This document shows, piece by piece, positions 1 through 13,008 of a stretch of DNA of 64,000 bases. Positions within the stretch are counted from its first letter, which is position 1, and each line of letters starts with the position of its first letter. Location of the stretch: assembly GCF_003086295.3 (NCBI RefSeq), contig NC_092048.1, positions 42,222,425-42,286,424 on the forward strand. The letters are read 5' to 3'. Made by a program: the position numbers and the translations under genes. The DNA is from Arachis hypogaea (lineage: Eukaryota > Streptophyta > Magnoliopsida > Fabales > Fabaceae). The notes below the pieces were generated by a model. It saw only the letters and a list, made by a program, of their open reading frames with translations, did not search any database and was not told the DNA's origin.

Positions 1-186
1 GTATGCATTAGGATTAGGATTATACCCATAAGAGTTCGGAGGGGGTTGTTGCCAAGAAGGTTGTCCTTGAGCTTGGGGTTCCTCCCATCCTTGATTTTCA
101 AATCCTTGATGCACATCCTCATTGAAGCTTCCATTTCCTACAACATAGTTTGAACTACACTCATAGCCAAAAGGATGAGAATTCAT
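1..186 (-). CDS. gag N-terminus, partial
   Basis: An open frame begins with ATG at 186 on the minus strand and runs off the window edge without a stop (62 codons). It is rich in Gln, Pro, Asn, Gly and Tyr and ends in a repeated Asn-Pro stretch. Its place directly after the LTR and primer site suggests the gag leader of the element. No conserved gag domain is visible in this short piece, so function rests on position. Confidence 0.5.
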   Translation of the reverse strand, partial: MNSHPFGYECSSNYVVGNGSFNEDVHQGFENQGWEEPQAQGQPSWQQPPPNSYGYNPNPNAY

Positions 187-321
187 AGTGATAAGAGAAG
201 ACAGAGACAAAACTAACAAGAAACAAAGAAAACAAAGTCCTACAACTAGCAAAAGCCAACAAACAAACCAAAAATCAAGCTATTCACAATATATACAATA
301 GCCAATACCATAGCACTATTG

Positions 322-342
322 ATATCCTTGGCAACAGTGCCA
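322..342 (-). other. Primer binding site, tRNA-Asp type
   Basis: On the minus strand this reads TGGCACTGTTGCCAAGG, close to the TGGCGCCGTTGCCGGGG complement of the plant tRNA-Asp 3' end used by Athila elements. It has two or three mismatches. It lies just inside the LTR end. Confidence 0.75.
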
Positions 343-348
343 TTAATT

Positions 349-2012
349 TGATACAAGGATTTATACCGGTTCGGAATTCCACAAAATAATTTCGTTGTTA
401 GTATAGTCCAAACCAATAGACAATCCTCAAATCAAATTAAAATTATGGTTTTGTCACAAAGAACAAACCCCAAATAAGAATTAACCGAAGTATTTAGACT
501 CCGAGTCGTCTCCCTAGGATTGCAATGAAGTGTATGCGTATTGGCTATGGAGGGGTAAAAGGGAGTTTGGTTGATAAAAGGGCAAGAATTTAAACGACAA
601 GGAGAGTAAATCAAGCAAATAACTAAAGAAAGCAAGTAGTAAAGAGAGACATTCATGGCAAGGGTTGAAATCATAGACTTTCTATCCTAGTCATACAATG
701 ATTAATTCATCTTATCTAGTCAACTCCAACAAATGAAAGAAGGTAGCATGTCATCTTCACATAGGGAGAATGTCAAACAAGACTAATCAATCATATTACA
801 ATAATAAACAAGAATTTATCTCATTACGTCATCCCCGAAGATGGAAGAAGGTATCACATTATCTTCACACTCGAATAAAGTCTAACAAGACTAGCTAATC
901 TCAATCCAAATGTCCTAATCAACTCACTAAGTGAATTAGCAAGAGATTAGAGTTAATGGAAACAATACTAGCTAACAACTCTAGATCACCAACATGAGTT
1001 GGGTTTTCATGACTCAAGATTTCCTAATTACTCTTTCCAAGCCAAGGATGCTCAAAATCTACTCTAAAGCCCAACCAAGCATTTTGTCAAACACTTGGTG
1101 AGTAATAAAGGGAAGCATGGTAAATATGCAAGAATAATAAAATCTAACGACTACCAATTGCAAGGAAAGTAAATCAACAATTTAATTCATCAATGAAAGA
1201 AACATTAATATCAAATTGCATTAAATGTAAACCAAATCCAACATGAGTTCATCATCACAAAAGAGAGCAAAATGAGAAATTAACATTACAACTAAGGAAA
1301 TCAAGATGTAGAAATAAGAAATTATAAAAGAAACAAGATGAAATCAAGTAATTAACTCAAGATCCAAGATAATCTACCCTAATCCTAACCTAATTCTAGA
1401 GAGAAGAGGGAGCTTCTCTCTAGAAAACTAACTAAAGGCTCATGTTGACTAACTAATTGCTTCCCCTTTGCTTGGACTTCAATTCTGCATGAAATACACT
1501 CAGAAACAAGTTGGATTTGGGCCTGGGCAGCTCAGAAATTGCCCCCAGCATTTTGCATTTAAGTGGGTCACGTGCTAGTATCGGCGCGTACGCGCCATGT
1601 GCGCGTGCGCATCGATTGGCTGTTTCTTCACCCGCGCGTACGCGGCATGTGCGCATGCGCGTCCTTATGTGAAATCACTTCTGCACGTGCGCCTTGTACG
1701 CGTACGCGCCCATTGATGCATTCCCAATCTTTGTTTCTTCATGCATTCTCCACTGTGTGCTTTTCTCCTCATTTCTCCCATCCAATACTTGCCTTATGAA
1801 CAGGAAATCACTTAACAAACACATCAAGGCATCGAATGGAATTAAAGTGGATTAAAATCACCGATTTAAGGTCCTAAAAAGCATGTTTTCACAGTTAAGC
1901 ACAAATCAAGGGAGAATTACAAAACCATGCTATTTCATTGAATAAATGTGGGAAAAGGTGATAAAATCCCTTAAAATAAGCACAAGATAAATCACGAAAT
2001 CGGGGTTTATCA
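349..2012 (-). repeat. 5' LTR of the minus-strand Athila-like element
   Basis: Boundaries come from the TGATAAA start (at 2012 reading leftward) and the TATCA end, six bases before the primer site. The LTR contains a GC-rich cluster of palindromic words (about 1580-1710, GCGCGTACGCG-type) in otherwise AT-rich DNA. The nearly identical start and end sequences recur in the solo LTRs at 8210 and 10294, so the three are one superfamily. Confidence 0.8.
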
Positions 2013-3827
2013 TCGTCCTGCCTATTAGGGTATTATAGGCTGAAGCTACATAAACAACAATGTAGTCAACGTTCAAGGTTTTGGACATCAATCCTTTTCC
2101 AAAAGTGGTATATAAGGAAATGAAGCCCACCGGCCTAATAGGCATATCTCCCACCTGAAGAAGGAATCTAGGTAGGATTTTAGTTCCTTCTCTTCCAATC
2201 CCAGTTTATCAAAAGCATGCTTAAATAAAATGTCGGCTAAACTTCCTTGGTCCACCAAAGTCCTGTGTAGATTTGCATTAGCAAGTATCATAGTGATTAC
2301 AACGGGGATCATCATGCCCGGGTACAATTCCTTGTGAGTCCTCTTTTGTAAAAGAGATAGTTGGGAGGTCGGCGATTTCTTCTTTGACCTGAAAAACTTC
2401 TTTTAAGTGTCTCTTTCGAGACAACTTACTTAGTCCTCCGTCAGCAAATCCACCTGCTATCATGTGGACATACCGTTCTGGAGTTTGTGGGAGCTAGCCT
2501 CTTTGACCGATGTCTTCATAATCTCTTTTCTCTTTCCATGGCTGTCCGACCTTTCCATAAGATACTTATCCAACTGAATTTCCCTCGCTAGTTTTTCTAT
2601 CATATTTTTCAAGTCGTAACAGTCATTTGTAGAATGTCCATACAACTTATGGTATTCGCAATACTCAGTACGGCTTCCTCCCTTTTTATTTTTAATCGGA
2701 CGCTGGGGGGGCTTCTCGGTATGACAAATTTTCCTGTAGATGTCCACGAGGAAAACTCGTAGTGGGGTGTAGTTGTGATATCTCCTTGGTTTCTCCAAGC
2801 TAAGTTCTTCTTTCTTCTTGGGCTCTTTTTCTTTTTTCTCGTGCTTGATAAGGATGCCCTAATCGCCAATTAGGTTCTCGTATCCTGGTGTTTTTTTCAT
2901 GTTAATGTACTTTTTAGCTTATTCTTGCACGTCATTCAAATAAGTCGGATGCCTTTTTGAGATAGACTGGAAAAAAGGTCCCTCCCAGAGACCATTGACC
3001 ATCCCCATTATTACCACCTCTGTGGGTAAGTTTTGGACCTCCAAGCATGCCTTGTTGAATCTTTCCATGTAATCTCTGAGGAATTCTCTGACTTCCTGCT
3101 TGACTCCGCGTAGGCTGGGTGCATGCTTGACCTTATCCTTTTGAATTGAGAATCGTGTGAGAAATTTTCTTGCGATGTCGTTAAAGCTAGTGACCGACCT
3201 TGGCGGTAAGCTGTCAAACCACTTCATGGCCGACTTAGTTAGAGTCGTCGGAAAAGCTTTACAACGAGTCGCGTCTGAGGCGTCGGCCAGGTACATCCAA
3301 CTTTTGAAGTTGCTTAGGTGGTGCCTTGAATCGATAGTCCCATCGTAAAGACTCATGTCTGGACTTTTAAAGTTTCTAGGAAGCCTAGCCCGCACGATGT
3401 CTTCAATGAAAGGATCTTTCCCTTCTAATGGGGTGTCTTCCTGAGTTATGTGTAAATTCTTGCTCCGAAGGTCGGATTCTACCTTTGAGAGCTTCTCTTC
3501 CAGCTCCCTCCATCGTCTGATTTCTCTCTTCAGGTTTCTTTTTCCCTCCCGTTCTCGCTCTAACTCTTACTTTAGTTGTTCAAGTCGGCCATAATGTCCA
3601 TGTAGTAGCCCCATAAGATCGGCGGAATGGGGTTGGCATTCACCTTTCGGATGATGAACCTCGGAAGGGATTCTTCTATGAGGAGGATTATCCGATGTGT
3701 CTTTCCCATGTGGTTCCTGAGTTCTTAGAGGAGGTACCACGAGGGCTTGGTCTTTGTTAACTACATCTTGGTACTCTGGTTCTGATTCGGACGTTGAACG
3801 TCTGTCCTCAGGGTGATCGTCTGCCAT
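2013..3827 (-). pseudogene. gag-protease pseudogene, Tat/Ogre-like
   Basis: Read on the minus strand from ATG at 3827. An acidic/Pro-rich N-terminus is followed by a retrotransposon gag domain (3395-2919; motif AMKWFDSLPPRSVTSFNDIA), a basic stretch, a CX2-Hx-type box (about 2670-2610) and the start of an aspartic protease (LVDQGSLADILF near 2250-2210; the usual residue after LVD is G or S). The reading frame is broken by stops near 3568 and 2917 and shifts near 2460 and 2150. It ends at the insertion point with a TLIGR-like motif. It would form the virus-like particle core and the polyprotein-cutting enzyme, but is clearly dead. Confidence 0.75.
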
Positions 3828-4009
3828 GGAATGCCAATTTCCAGTTCTCTGGCAATGGCATCAATGTTCCGAAGTTTACCTGAAACTGGATCGAGTTTGG
3901 ACTTGTACGTGAGGTCCAAGTTCTTTAGTGAGGTGGTTCCCGACTTAGCCTAGGTTGAATGGCCGTCGTCCGAGTTGTTCGAAAAGGAGAAGGGGGGTGG
4001 TACCTGCAA

Positions 4010-4330
4010 AACACTCCGATGCCTAAGTTAGCAAGTGTATAAGTAGATCTATAGTGTATTGGATCTTGATTATACCTGAGAGTGTCAGGGTATTTATAGG
4101 TGATGAGCCAATAACTACCGTTGGTGTAGTTCCACTGTTGATGGTGGATAACCGCCCCTTTATCTAGGGATTGTTGAGATCTCTCTTCTAGAAGTGAAGA
4201 GAGATATTAGGGGTTAATTATAACTCTTTCAGGGGTGAGAGTTATTACTTTGCAGCGCTTTTGTCCAACCTGCCGAGAGGTCGGTTATGGGGAGCTATCT
4301 TTTGGATTTTTTTTTTTTTTTTTCTGTTTT
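4010..4330 (-). repeat. Probable LTR of the Tat/Ogre-like element
   Basis: Upstream (minus sense) of the gag ATG lies a stretch with a TATA-like CTATAAATACCC (about 4091-4103). It ends near a GTTTTGCAGGTACC junction before the leader. Neither LTR edge could be fixed, because no second copy is present and a poly-T run borders it at about 4305. Confidence 0.45.
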
Positions 4331-7300
4331 GGGCCTGATCTATGTTTTGAGCCAAGTATAAACAATAATAATAATGATAAAAAATTTTAAATAAATAAAT
4401 TATCCATATATTAACCGTTAAAAAATTAACATGAATATTAGAATTAAAATTTATTTAAATATTAAAAATAAAATTATAATAAATTAAATATTAAATATAT
4501 ATTTTAAATTTTTAAAATAATTTATAAATAAAAAATATATTTTACCCTTAAAAAGCCTTGTGTCAAGCCATAATTAATTAGACTACATCTCTAAGCTGTT
4601 AGATTTAAATTTTTAATAACGTTACATCAAAGCATATCTTACTTTTATTATATAAGTTTTATGCAATAAGTTTATTTTGTGTTTTCGCTTTTATGCATGA
4701 TAGTGAATCATATATATTTTTATAAAAAAGACAAAAAAAAAAAGGAAAAAAAACTCATTATGTAAGAATTTTCAATGGATAACAGACTTGCCTTAAATAT
4801 CAAGAATCATTTTCAATGGACATACAGCCATACAGGTAATTGTGATATATATGCTGAATGATTAAAGCATAACAAATTTTTTATTAATTTTATTAGGAAA
4901 TGCATGGTGGATGGGAAAGACGACTTTTATTTAATTTGATGATACAACAATATATCCTTTTCACATCATGATTAGAATACACATATCCATGTTACTTTAT
5001 GATGATGATGAAGAATTATAATTAAAATGCCATATATAATTATAATTATAATGACTAATCTTTCAACCAAGTTGGTGGTACGTTTCATATAGTTTTTATT
5101 TCATAATGATGTATATGATTGATATCTACGTTCAACCTACAAATCCGCAATCAATTATTTTCAATATACTTCATTGAAATATGACGCTGGTATGGTCCTA
5201 GCAGGTTGTATACATTCATAATTTAATTATTAACATGTGATAATGTGATATTATATATCTATATTTTGTTAGCATTATTAATTATAGACGACGGAATAAA
5301 GATTATTACTACTTCCAAGTATAAATATATAGATGATGACTGTTTGCAAAACATGATGTTTACGTTTCAATAATTTAGAAATTAGAAGCCTATATGGATA
5401 AAATAAAATTAATTAAAGGCCTTAGCTTCTAGATAGATGTTGTCTTACTGTATTTTGGGTCTGGGATTAATGTTTTCTTCTCCCACATGAATATCCATCA
5501 TTGAGTAGGATGATTGATCCCAAGGTTCGGAAAATCGAATAGGTTATCAAATTGGTGAAGTTAAAATTAAAGTTTAAAAATAATTTTTTAAAAAAATATT
5601 TTTTTGTCGTTTATTTTTTTAAAATAATTAATCATTAAAAATCGTTTCGGTTCAATTAATTAACGGATTTTTTATTGATTTTTTAATTTTTGATATGTCA
5701 TTACTAAATAATTTTTACTTTGAAGCAGACCGATTTGGTCATTAATTTTCGATTAATCAAATCAAAATTATCGACGTATTTGATCTGATTTTCAGTATTG
5801 AGTGAAATAGTTGAGTCAAAATTTTAATTAAATTTTTTTATATTCAAAATATATATGGATCGAAAATTCAACATTTAGTTAAAATAAGATGAATTTTTGG
5901 CTCATCAATCCCACTTCCCTTCTGCAGTGATTCATAAAGAAATAGATAAACAATAGAGACCAACTATTGAATCAATGCTAGAAAAATTCACCGGTTGAAA
6001 ATATATACATTTTTTGGTAAACGGCGGTTGAAAATAAAATAATATAAAATATATTTAGATATTATATTATTTTATAATTTTCTAGATATATTATAACAAC
6101 GACCTTCCACATCTTATTACTTAATTGAAGTCATACAAATTAAACAAAAAATAATGGTGGGGGAGAAGGAGAATCATCACATGTATTAACTAGCTTGACT
6201 TGAAACTTCACGATGATAATAAGACAACCAAGAGTACTAAGAGTTAAGCAAATTTTATGATTTTTAATTATTAATTAATTATTATTAATATTTTTAATTG
6301 TATAAAATTATATTTAATAATATAAAATTATTTATTTTTTTATTAAATAATTATTGACTAAATTTTAATAAAAATATTAGCTCCTTAAATTTTTTTATAA
6401 GACAACATCCGTATATGATTTTTTTAAGAAAAGAAAAATCAATTCTAATATAAGATTACTTAAATTACTGGGAATGTGGGAATATGGGGACCGAAGTTTT
6501 AGACTTTTTGGTTATAATTTAAAGATGAGGGGGATGCTTTAGGTGAGAGAAAATGTTTGGTATTGAAACGAATCCCTTCTGTGTTTCTTAGCACCTTCGT
6601 TCGATCTTTTAAGATTTAGAAACGCATATAAAATTAAAAATGTTATTTATAATTTTATATATTAAAATTAGTTATTAATATATATATATATATATAAAAT
6701 TTAATTTATTTTTAATATAAATTTATATTTTAATATATATTTTATATTAGTCACTAATTTTAATAGTTAATTTTAATATTCACTTCACATAATCAATATA
6801 TAACCAATAATAAGCGAATAATCCATTTTATATATCCATATCAATAAAATGGGTAACGAGGGCCCAATGGAACAAGGAATATAAAAATTCCCAATAACAC
6901 AACATTAAGATTAATCAATTTAAATTAGTCCAGTAGTTAATTTATTAGTTTATTTAAATATCAAAAATTTAAATTTTATCTTGTATATTAATAATTTATT
7001 AATAAATAATAAATTTTTAAATAAAATTTTAATTTATAATAAATTAATCCTTAATTTATCAAAAAAAAATATATTGTAAAAAAATAACATTAAGATTAAC
7101 ACATTGATAAAAAAATATGGATATGGATTTATATTGAGCACAAATATATATGATGGTATAGCCATCAAGCTATAGTCGTGTAACAAACGTGGCAAACCTC
7201 ATCCTCATCCTAAAACCAATCCTAAACCTAATCCTCTTAAGTGGTAGCTATAGCTAGCTTAATACATGCCATTGAACTTTTGGAACTGCTTAATTTCTTA

Positions 7301-7596
7301 TGTTGTTTCTGTTTCTATTCATGAATTGTTCCTCATCCTCAACCATAAGACATTGTTGTCATATCACTATGTCAGTTACCACATCGTACATAAATTTATT
7401 TATTTTGATTTTTAAATATATGTAGGACCACTAGATATTTTCTAGGTTTGTGCAATTAAAGTATAAGAGAACTAACCTTGATTATTTTCTTAAAAAGGAA
7501 AATAACTTTGATCTTGATCAAAATATAAATATTATGTACTATTTTTAGTCATAGTTATTTATTGAATTTTTAAGTGTGAAAATTACATTTACTACT
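4331..7596. other. AT-rich intergenic DNA, no gene seen
   Basis: No ORF with codon structure, RNA gene or recognisable domain was found. The stretch contains runs of A and T, (TA) tracts near 6680-6700 and an imperfect inverted repeat around 6640-6785 built of TATTAAAATTAGT-like words. That repeat resembles a decayed AT-rich MITE. Confidence 0.6.
6640..6785. repeat. Decayed AT-rich palindromic MITE-like repeat
   Basis: The left arm (about 6655-6685, with TATTAAAATTAGTTATTAA) and the right arm (about 6740-6780, with TAGTCACTAATTTTAAT) are roughly inverted around a (TA) core. Ends and target duplication are not clear. Confidence 0.35.
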
Positions 7597-7605
7597 TTAT
7601 ATTTA

Positions 7606-7795
7606 GAATAAATCCTTATTTTGGCACTCAAAAAACTTTAATTTTAATAGAATAATACTTAAAAGATATTAATGACAAAATGACTCCCAACAAATATACT
7701 CCGTTTGAAAAAATAATCTAAACATTAAAAATTAATGGTTAATTTATCTCGTCAATAGTTAAATTTTGATGAAATTATTAATTTACCCTCTTTTG
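7606..7795 (+). repeat. Left terminal inverted repeat of the 17-kb MULE
   Basis: Pairs with 24400-24591 in inverted orientation. Shared blocks include TTTAATTTTAATA, AAAATAATCTAAA and AGTTAAATTTT in the same order. Confidence 0.65.
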
Positions 7796-8209
7796 TTATC
7801 ATTATCTCATTTTCATTATTCCCATCCCTCCATCTTACCCTATCTCATTAGTCTTTATTTACTGGTATCACCATCATCATCACTGTCACTATTGCTGCTC
7901 TACCCACTGCTACTATCTCTCAACACTCCTAACCTCTATCATGAAACATCAGATTCTAACACCTTTAATACTGCATACACCTAAAATCATCATCAATAAT
8001 GATAACTTGAAATCATCATAAAAAAATGATGAAGGAGGTAGAGATTAAGAGAGAGAACGATAAAGAAGATTGAGACAGAGAGAGATCATCAGAAAATGAG
8101 AAAAAAGGAGAGAGATAGAGATCGGAGAGAGAGAGAGAGAACGAGCGACGTCACCCCTCCAACATGCTTCATCACTAAGAAGGATGTCTGCTTGCCATCG
8201 CGGCATCAC

Positions 8210-9625
8210 TGATAAATCCATATTTTATGATGTATTTTGTGCTCAATTTAAGTGATTTATTCAATCCTTCACCCACTTATTCATGTAAATTGCATGGTTT
8301 TACATTTTCTTCCTTATTATGTGATATATGTGAAAAACATGTTTCCTATGCTTTAAAAATATTAATTTTAATTACCCTTTATTACCATTCGATGCCGTGA
8401 TTTGTGTGTTAAGTATTTTTAGATCTCCTAAGGCAGGAATGACTTAGAGGACAGAAAGAAAACATACAAAAATGGAAGGAAAGCACAAAAATGGAGTTTT
8501 GAAGAAAAGGGCAGCGACGCGAACGCGTGACTGACGCGGACGCGTGCCTTGAGCAGAACGCAAATGACGCGTACGCGTGACCAAAGCGAACGCGTGACAA
8601 GGAAAACTCCCAGATGACGCAACCGCATGACCCACACGGACGCGTGACAGACGCCACGAGCAGAAACTGCAGAAAACGCCCCCAGCGATTTCTGAAACCC
8701 TTTTGGCCCAGATCCAAGTCCAGAAAACACAGATTAGAGGTTATAAAGTGGGAGAATGCATCCATTCATGAGGAGGTCTTCCATTATTCACTTTTCATAA
8801 TTTAGATGTAGTTTTTAGAGAGAGAGGTTCTCTCCTCTCTCTTAGGATTTAGAATTTTAGGATTTCTATTAGTTTAGTTCAATTCATCTTCAGTCACAGA
8901 TTCAATATTCCTTTTACTTTATATTTCTCTTTTACTTTCAGATACTTTAATGCTTTTATTTGTTGACTACTTATGTTGCCAAATTGGCTTACGAACTATT
9001 CATGTTAGGATTTTCTTTATTTAATATAAATTGAGGTATTTCAGATTTATGGTTCTTATTTAGCTTTATATATTCTTGGCTTTAATTGATTAATTAGAGA
9101 CTCTTGAGTTATCAAACTCATCGTGATTGTTATTTTTGCTAATTGAATTAAATTCCACTAACTCTAGTCCTTTCTTAGGAATTGACTAGGACTTGAGGAT
9201 CAAACTAATTAGTCCACTTGACTTTCCTTTGCTTTAGTAAAGGTTAACTAAGTGGGATTAGAACTCAATTCTCATCAGTCATCACCATCGATAAGGATAA
9301 CTAGGATAGGACTTCCAAATTTTCGTACCTTGCCAAGAGTTTTATTAGATATTAATTTATTAATTCCTGCAATTTATTTTCCTTGTTCAAACCTTTTAAA
9401 ACCCAAAATTCTACCTTTTTCATAGCTAATAATAAGTCATACCTCCCTGCAATTCCTTGAGAAGACGACCCGAGGTTTGAATACTTCGGTTTATAAATTT
9501 TATTGGGTTTGTTACTTTTGACAACCAAACGTTTGTACGAAAGGATTTTCTGTTGGTTTAGGAGCTATACTTACAACGTGGTTATATTTGTGAATTTCTT
9601 TACCGATAGAAAAACCAGTTCGTCA
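8210..9625 (+). mobile_element. Solo LTR of a TGATAAA-type Athila-like element
   Basis: Begins TGATAAATCC and ends GTTCGTCA. It is flanked by a perfect 5-bp duplication ATCAC (8205-8209 and 9626-9630). No internal region is present, so it arose by LTR-LTR recombination. A GC-rich cluster at 8510-8650 carries GACGCGTACGCGTGAC-type words, upstream of a start-of-transcription-like region. The downstream part resembles the LTR at 349-2012, including the GACGACCCGAGG-like block. Confidence 0.88.
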
Positions 9626-10293
9626 ATCACCCCTCCATCGCCAGTTCTCCCCTTCTTTCCTTTGCCCTCACCAACTCTCCTATCATTCCCTAGCTCAAAT
9701 CTGACGTCGCCGCCGCCACTGCGATGCCCAACAACCTCCTCTCGACTCTGGCGCCGCCAAAAACATCTAACTGCTCTTTCCTCTCTTTGAACACTTAAGT
9801 AAAGAACAAATATATATATATATATATATATAGAAAAATAAGAAAAAGAAGTGAAATTTCTAATTATCATTTTTAGAATTCATCTTCATCAGATTTCACA
9901 AATTAGTTTAGTTTGTGTGTATCTTGTGTTTGTGTTTGTGTGTGTTTGTTTTTCTTCAGAATTCATCTTCATTAAATCTCACAAATTAGTTTAGTTTGTG
10001 TGTGTGTGTAAAAGAGAGAGTGTGTGTGTATGTACATTGTGTTTATGTGTGTGTTTTTTTCAGAATTCATCTTCATCAGATTTCACATATTAGTTTGATT
10101 TGTGTGTGTGTGAGAGAAAGAGAGTGTGTGTGAAAGAGAGAGAGTGTACATTGTGTTTGTGTGTGCATTTTTTTTTAGAATTCATCTTTATCAGATTTCA
10201 CAAATTAGTTTGATTTGTGTGTGTGAGAGAGAAAGAGAGTATGTGTGAAAGAGAGAGAGTGTGTGTGTGAAAGAGAGAGAGTGTAAGTGTGTG
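9626..10293. repeat. MULE interior with (TA)n and a four-copy minisatellite
   Basis: After the solo LTR come a GC-rich coding-like stretch (9630-9790) with no recognisable product, a (TA)11 tract (9811-9832), then four tandem copies starting at about 9875, 9958, 10062 and 10177. Each copy begins AGAATTCATCTTCATCAGAT and ends in GT and GA runs that lengthen from copy to copy (periods about 83, 104 and 115 bp). Confidence 0.8.
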
Positions 10294-11343
10294 TGATAAA
10301 CCTTAATTTTAGGGTTTATCTTGTGTTGAATTTAGTAGATTTTATTAACTTATCTTATATTTATTCAATAAAATAGCATGATTTTGTGAATTCCTCCTAA
10401 TTTGTACTTAAGGTTAAAAACATATTTTTTAGACTCTTAATTTGCTAAATTTAATTCACTTTAATTTCATTCGATGCCTTGATGTGTTTGTTAAGTGATT
10501 TTAGGCTTAGAAGGTAAAGATTGGATTGAAAAAGTGAAGAAAAAGCATGCAAAGTAGAGACTTCATGAAGAAATGAGGATTTGGTGGAATTCATGGCCAC
10601 GCGTATGCATGCCTCACACGTACGCATGAGTAGAGATTTCGTCAAGCCATGCGTACGTGTGACACTCGGCACGTACCCAAATTCAACTCATTTCTGAAGT
10701 ATTTGAAGCCAAATTCAGGAAGGAAGAAGAGGGGAGCAATTAGTGTAGCTTAGGAACCATGCTTTAGGTCATTTTCTAAAATACTTGGCTTAGTCTTAGA
10801 GTAGGTTTTTGAGCATTTTTTACTTGGAAAGAGAAGTTTGGTAATCTTGAGTCATTAATACCCAACTTATGTTGGTGATCTAAAGTTGTTAGTTAGTCTT
10901 ATTTCCATTGATGTTACTTATGGATTATGATTAACTAGGTCTACTTGATCTTCTCTCGATGTTGGAGATAATGTAATAGGCTTAACTCTTGATAAGTATT
11001 GTGTAATGATTAATGACTAGGATAGAAAATTTTGATTCTCAATTCTTGCCATAAATGCTTCTTTAGTATTTGTTATCTTTAGTTGTTTTCTTTATTTTAT
11101 TGTCATTTAAATTCTTGCCTTTTTATCAACCCACCCTCGTGAATCTCATAACCAATAATTGAGCATTCGATTGCAATTTTTAGGGAGAACGACTTGAGAG
11201 TGATACTCTCGGTTATTTTTATTGGGTTGAACTCGTGACAACCAAAACTAAACTTTGATGGAGAATCCATTACTGGTCTAGACTATGCTTGCAACAAAGA
11301 AATTCTTTTTATTGAGAAATTCTAAACTGACATAAATTTTATC

Positions 11344-11344
<1 letters not shown>
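10294..11344 (+). mobile_element. Solo LTR of a TGATAAA-type Athila-like element
   Basis: Begins TGATAAACC, with an inverted GATAAACC/GGGTTTATC at its very start, and ends TTTTATCA. It carries a short cluster of ACGCGTATGC and CACGTACGC words near 10598-10672. It sits between a GT/GA minisatellite and a pure (AG) tract. No matching 5-bp duplication is seen (GTGTG versus TCAGA), which may reflect change in the simple repeats. Confidence 0.75.

Positions 11345-11346
<2 letters not shown>

Positions 11347-11436
<90 letters not shown>
11347..11436. repeat. (AG)45 microsatellite
   Basis: Uninterrupted 90-bp AG dinucleotide run immediately after the solo LTR, probably continuous with the GA-rich minisatellite before the LTR inserted. 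Confidence 0.95.
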
Positions 11437-11438
<2 letters not shown>

Positions 11439-11839
11439 GTTGAGGCAGTGAAAAACTGAAAAACTAAATGGGTTATTATGGTGGTAGAAGTGGAGGTGGT
11501 AAGGACAAAGGTGTTAAGTCAAGATTTGAATTGGTACTTTATGATGATAAAAATAGTTAATTATTTTCTATTATAACATAACTAGCCATTAATACCATAG
11601 TTGTAAGAACCGAAATGGTGATCGAACCGGTCAGGTTACTGGTTCACTGGTTTATTGGTTCAACCGATAAACCGCAGGTTGAACCGGTAAAACCGATTTC
11701 ACGTAAATAAAAAATATAAAATACTATAAATAGTCATAAACTTATTGTTTTCCTTTTCTAGAGATAGGTGCTGGAACCCTGGATTTTTGTTGTTATTGCA
11801 TCTCATTACGTTCGATCTCGTCAAATTCTCTTTCAACAT

Positions 11840-13002
11840 TGATGAGCGGATAATTTATACGCTTTTTGGCATTGTTTTTAGTATGTTTTTAGTATATTTT
11901 AATTAGTTTTTATTATATTTTTATTAGTTTTTATTTAAAAATCACATTTCTGGACTTTACTATGAGTTTGTGTATTTTTCTGTGATTTCAGGTATTTTCT
12001 GGCTGAAATTGAGGGACCTGAGCAAAAATCTGATTCAGAGGCTGAAAAAGGACTGCAGATGCTGTTGGATTCTGACCTCCCTGCACTCGAAGTAGATTTT
12101 CTGGAGCTACAGAAGCCCAATTGGCACGCTCTTAATTGTGTTGGAAATTAGACATTCTGGGCTTTCCAGAAATATATAATAGTCAATACTTTGCCCGAGA
12201 TTTGATGGCCCAAACAGGCGTTCCAAGTCAGCTCAAGAATTCTGGCGTTTAACGCCGGAACTGGCACAAAAGCTAGAGTTAAACACCCAAACTGGCACAA
12301 AAGCTGGCGTTTAACTCCAAGAAAAGTCTCTACACATGGAAGCTTCAATGCTCAGCCCAAGCACACACCAAGTGGGTCCGGAAGAAGATTTCTGCATTAA
12401 TTACTGATTTCTGTAAACCCTAGGCTACTAGTTCTCTATAAATAGGACCTTATACTATTGTATTTTCATCTTTGGATGTTTAGTCCCTAGACCTTGGAGG
12501 CTGGCCATTCGGCCATGCTTACACCATTATCACTTTTGTATTTTCAACGGTGGAGTTTCTACACACCATAGATTAAGGTGTGGAGCTCTGCTGTTCTTCA
12601 TGAATTAATACAAAGTACTATTGTTTTTCTATTCAACTCAAGTCTATTTCTTCTCCAAGATATTCATTCGCACCCAAGAACATGATGAATGTGATGATTA
12701 TGTGACACTCATCACCATTCTCACCGATGAACGCGTGACTGACAACCACTTCCGTTCTACATGCAAACAAGCTTGAATGTGTATCTCTTGGGTTTCTAAT
12801 CTAAGATTGGAACCTTCGTGGTATAGGCTAGAATTATTGGCGGCCATTCTCCGTGGGATCGACCCTTACTCACGTAAGGTATTACTTGGACGACCCAGTG
12901 CACTTGCTGGTTAGTTGTGCGGAATTGTGACAAAGTGTGATTCACGTTTAAGAGCTCCAAGTCCTTTGGCGCCATTGTTGATGATCACAATTTCGTGCAC
13001 CA
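11840..13002 (+). repeat. 5' LTR (1163 bp, short form)
   Basis: Runs from TGATGAGCGG to GTGCACCA. It includes GGCGTTTAACGCC words (12240-12320) and a TATA box CTATAAATAGG (about 12435). Compared with the 3' LTR it lacks about 470 bp at the GGCGGCCAT/TCTCCGTGGG junction (near 12850). Confidence 0.92.
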
Positions 13003-13008
13003 AATTTT

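Larger units (their letters stand above)
1..2012 (-). mobile_element. Athila-like Ty3/gypsy element, 5' part (cut by window edge)
   Basis: Minus-strand element read from its 5' LTR (349-2012) through a tRNA-Asp-type primer site (322-342) into the start of a gag ORF (1-186); the rest lies outside the window. The LTR begins TGATAAACCCC and ends TATCA. It is inserted at 2012/2013 inside the protease region of a Tat/Ogre-like element. The target duplication cannot be checked because the other end is not in view. Confidence 0.8.
2013..4330 (-). mobile_element. Tat/Ogre-like Ty3/gypsy fragment
   Basis: Minus-strand remnant with a probable LTR (about 4010-4330), leader, gag and the beginning of protease. 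It is cut at 2013 by insertion of the Athila-like element. The gag style and the Cys/His box (YCEYHKLYGHSTNDCYDLK) are typical of the Tat/Ogre lineage rather than Athila. The continuation of pol should lie left of the window. Confidence 0.7.

Noticed and set aside
1453..1799. ORFs on both strands in the GC-rich part of the first LTR
   Set aside because: They arise from the GCGCGTACGCG words inside a defined LTR.
7766..7984. Ser/Leu-rich 72-codon ORF
   Set aside because: Low-complexity CT-rich sequence in the MULE arm, with no motif and no support on either side.
10294..11344. Target duplication for this solo LTR
   Set aside because: GTGTG before and TCAGA (or GAGAG) after do not match; simple repeats on both sides prevent a firm call.
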